Origin: Hofstenia miamia
Lineage: Eukaryota; Xenacoelomorpha; Acoela
Reading direction: 5' to 3'
Length of the DNA: 64,000 nt
Assembly (NCBI GenBank): GCA_004352715.1
Contig: SCFE01000063.1
Coordinates: forward strand, 1,802,792 to 1,866,791
Shown piece after piece: positions 62,286-64,000 of this stretch; the stretch's first letter is position 1; the number at the start of each line of letters is the position of its first letter. The position numbers were made by a program, and so were the translations under genes. The notes below the pieces were generated by a model. That model was given only the letters and a program-made list of their open reading frames with translations, was not told the DNA's origin and ran no database searches.

Positions 62286-64000
62286 CAATAATGATCTATG
62301 TTAAAGTTTTCAAGTCTTCTATGACAGAAATTTTGTATTTATTTAGCATACAGATTTGTCTAAAACAGATTAATCTACAGAGATAACGAGAGATAACGCA
62401 AAAAACTTCGAGCTGTAAGCATTGCGCAATTCTTACAGTTTTTTCTATTTATAAGTTTTTCATATTGAACTATTGAAAATAAATATGTTTAAGAACAATA
62501 TAAACTACGACTAAAATACAAATATAATATGTTCCCATTTTTTCTATTTTATCAAAATGTATAGTTTTTGGTTAAAAAGCTCCCCAGGCCCATTAGATTA
62601 GACTTAGAACCTGTAGTTAATAAATTTATAAATATTTCCACCGTTTTTTCAATTTTAGCAAACTTGGCCTTTCCTCTACAATAAGGTCTTCAGTGCAATT
62701 ATATTAGATTTAAGAGCCTCCTATAGATTTTTTTTCACCAATTCACTCTATTTTAATGAAATGCATACCCTTCGCGTATAGGAACTTGCCTAAAATTAGG
62801 TCTCCAGGAACATTAATTTTTTAGGATCTGAAATAATGTTTTCCTTTAAATAAAAGAATGCAAAAATTATAGTTCTGCATAATTCCTTAACAATGCCCAA
62901 ATAATTGTAAGAAGCTATTGATTTTAATTTTAAGGTAAATGTGTTTTCTCCGTAAAAAGTCAATTAGTCGTGGAAATGTCAATCAAACTTCATCATTACC
63001 AAAAGTTTTGAATTCCAAAATTTTGCAGAAAAACAATTATGAGCATCTTGGAAGATAATACTAGTGCCATGTTGTCTCTGGTGTATAATTACGTTGGGGA
63101 GAAAAATAATAGGAATGACTGCACCTGCAAATTGTTTCCTTCACAAATCGATCCAACCCAATATAAATTTTTCAATAATTTTTTATTCAATTGCTAATGG
63201 TAAATTTTTGCTTTATTTTTGTTGTTAGTAACCTCACTTTTGTCTTACATCAGTTACAATTACAAATCTAAACCTTCATGCTTTTTGCCGTTTTACAACA
63301 TCGAACGAATTTTAGGGTGTGCAGGTACTCAATATCTGTAGCAGTCTTTGATTTTAGATAACATTTTCTTCTCTTTGTTGTGAAGTTATTTTTATCTGAC
63401 TTCAGTGCAATCCATTTAGAGAAGCAGTTTGACGATTGACTCTCTAAATAGACGTTGATAAACTTAGAAACTTTACGCATTCATAAATCCTTCATTCCTC
63501 ATGGTTTTGTTGTTTCTAAAAGACTGTTTGGTTTTGACCCAAATTTCAGCCTTTATCAATTCCATTGCTTATAAACATCATGTAAATCCCACCAATCCAA
63601 TGTGCAATCTGTTATCAAGAGCATGCACTTTTCTTTTGTACGTATCAACTAAATATGTGTATTTCCAAATAGAATAGAACAATTTAGATTTTTTCTAATT
63701 TAGTAAAAGATGGAAGTTTCATTGGCGTTTGACCATAGTCAAGAGATATTTGAATAAATAATATTGAGCTTATATCTATCAGAAAAGGTTTACCCAGGAC
63801 AGAATGTTATTTAATTTACATGTGACAATTCACTAGGGGTCTTTGCCGCCAGTATTTACATTATATAGCGGCTGATGTGTTGAAATGATCATAGGCTGAC
63901 CCGGGTAGATTAAAAACAATGTTTACTTGAACTGTTTATTGCGTGGCTAAAATATCTTTGAGCACATTGTAATTTTCGGAAACAAATGTTAAATTTACGA
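62286..64000. other. AT-rich noncoding DNA
   Basis: No gene recognised. A 70-codon Lys-rich minus frame (63268-63480) has no identifiable domain. Confidence 0.5.

Overview
The window is AT-rich, repeat-dominated nuclear DNA of an animal, most likely an invertebrate. The basis is the lack of any dense set of intact ORFs, the many TA, TAA and GT microsatellites, remnants of metazoan transposon classes (piggyBac, Tc1/mariner, hAT, a LINE), and scaffold gaps of exactly 1000, 20 and 1 N. I cannot name the species. No complete cellular gene is visible, and I found no prokaryotic operon, CRISPR array or rRNA gene. No convincing new biological system was found. The most notable things are new-looking transposon families, several young tandem duplications, and signs of haplotype or contig redundancy in the assembly.

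Layout. 1-1183 is a second copy of 11813-12717, ending at a 1000-N gap, so it is probably a haplotig or misplaced contig end. 2184-11681 is one contig of mostly featureless AT-rich DNA. It carries CCGGT-rich repeat traces, a 212-bp mariner-like MITE (6132-6343) and a textbook 353-bp hAT MITE with a perfect 8-bp target duplication (8017-8369). The contig end overlaps the next contig across a 20-N gap. 12829-13566 holds a decayed piggyBac transposase. 18029-18377 is another hAT MITE. 20078-20293 is a short tandem duplication.

20661-28235 is a complex of at least five copies of one unidentified repeat family in both orientations. It has long and short structural variants and is broken by two 1000-N gaps and one single N. 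28535-31293 is a 1.38-kb tandem duplication. 32533-33540 contains a 112-bp exact direct repeat. 36123-38320 is a dead LINE reverse-transcriptase fragment duplicated in tandem as two 960-bp copies and ending in (TAA)19.

43781-44116 is a second member of the 8017 hAT family. 45015-45241 is an inverted-repeat element with an RFX X-box-like motif. 51400-51642 is a third hAT-type MITE. 56269-56786 is a minisatellite of exactly 14 copies of a 37-bp unit. 60068-60530 is the 3' part of a Tc1-like element (DD34E) that appears to have inserted into a TA microsatellite. 61853-62277 is a further hAT candidate. A few short ORFs (34061-34312 minus, 42447-42576 plus, 53296-53527 minus) could be exons of real genes but cannot be assigned.

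No genes can be shown to work together. The picture is of intergenic or intronic sequence shaped by DNA transposons, one retrotransposon and local duplication.
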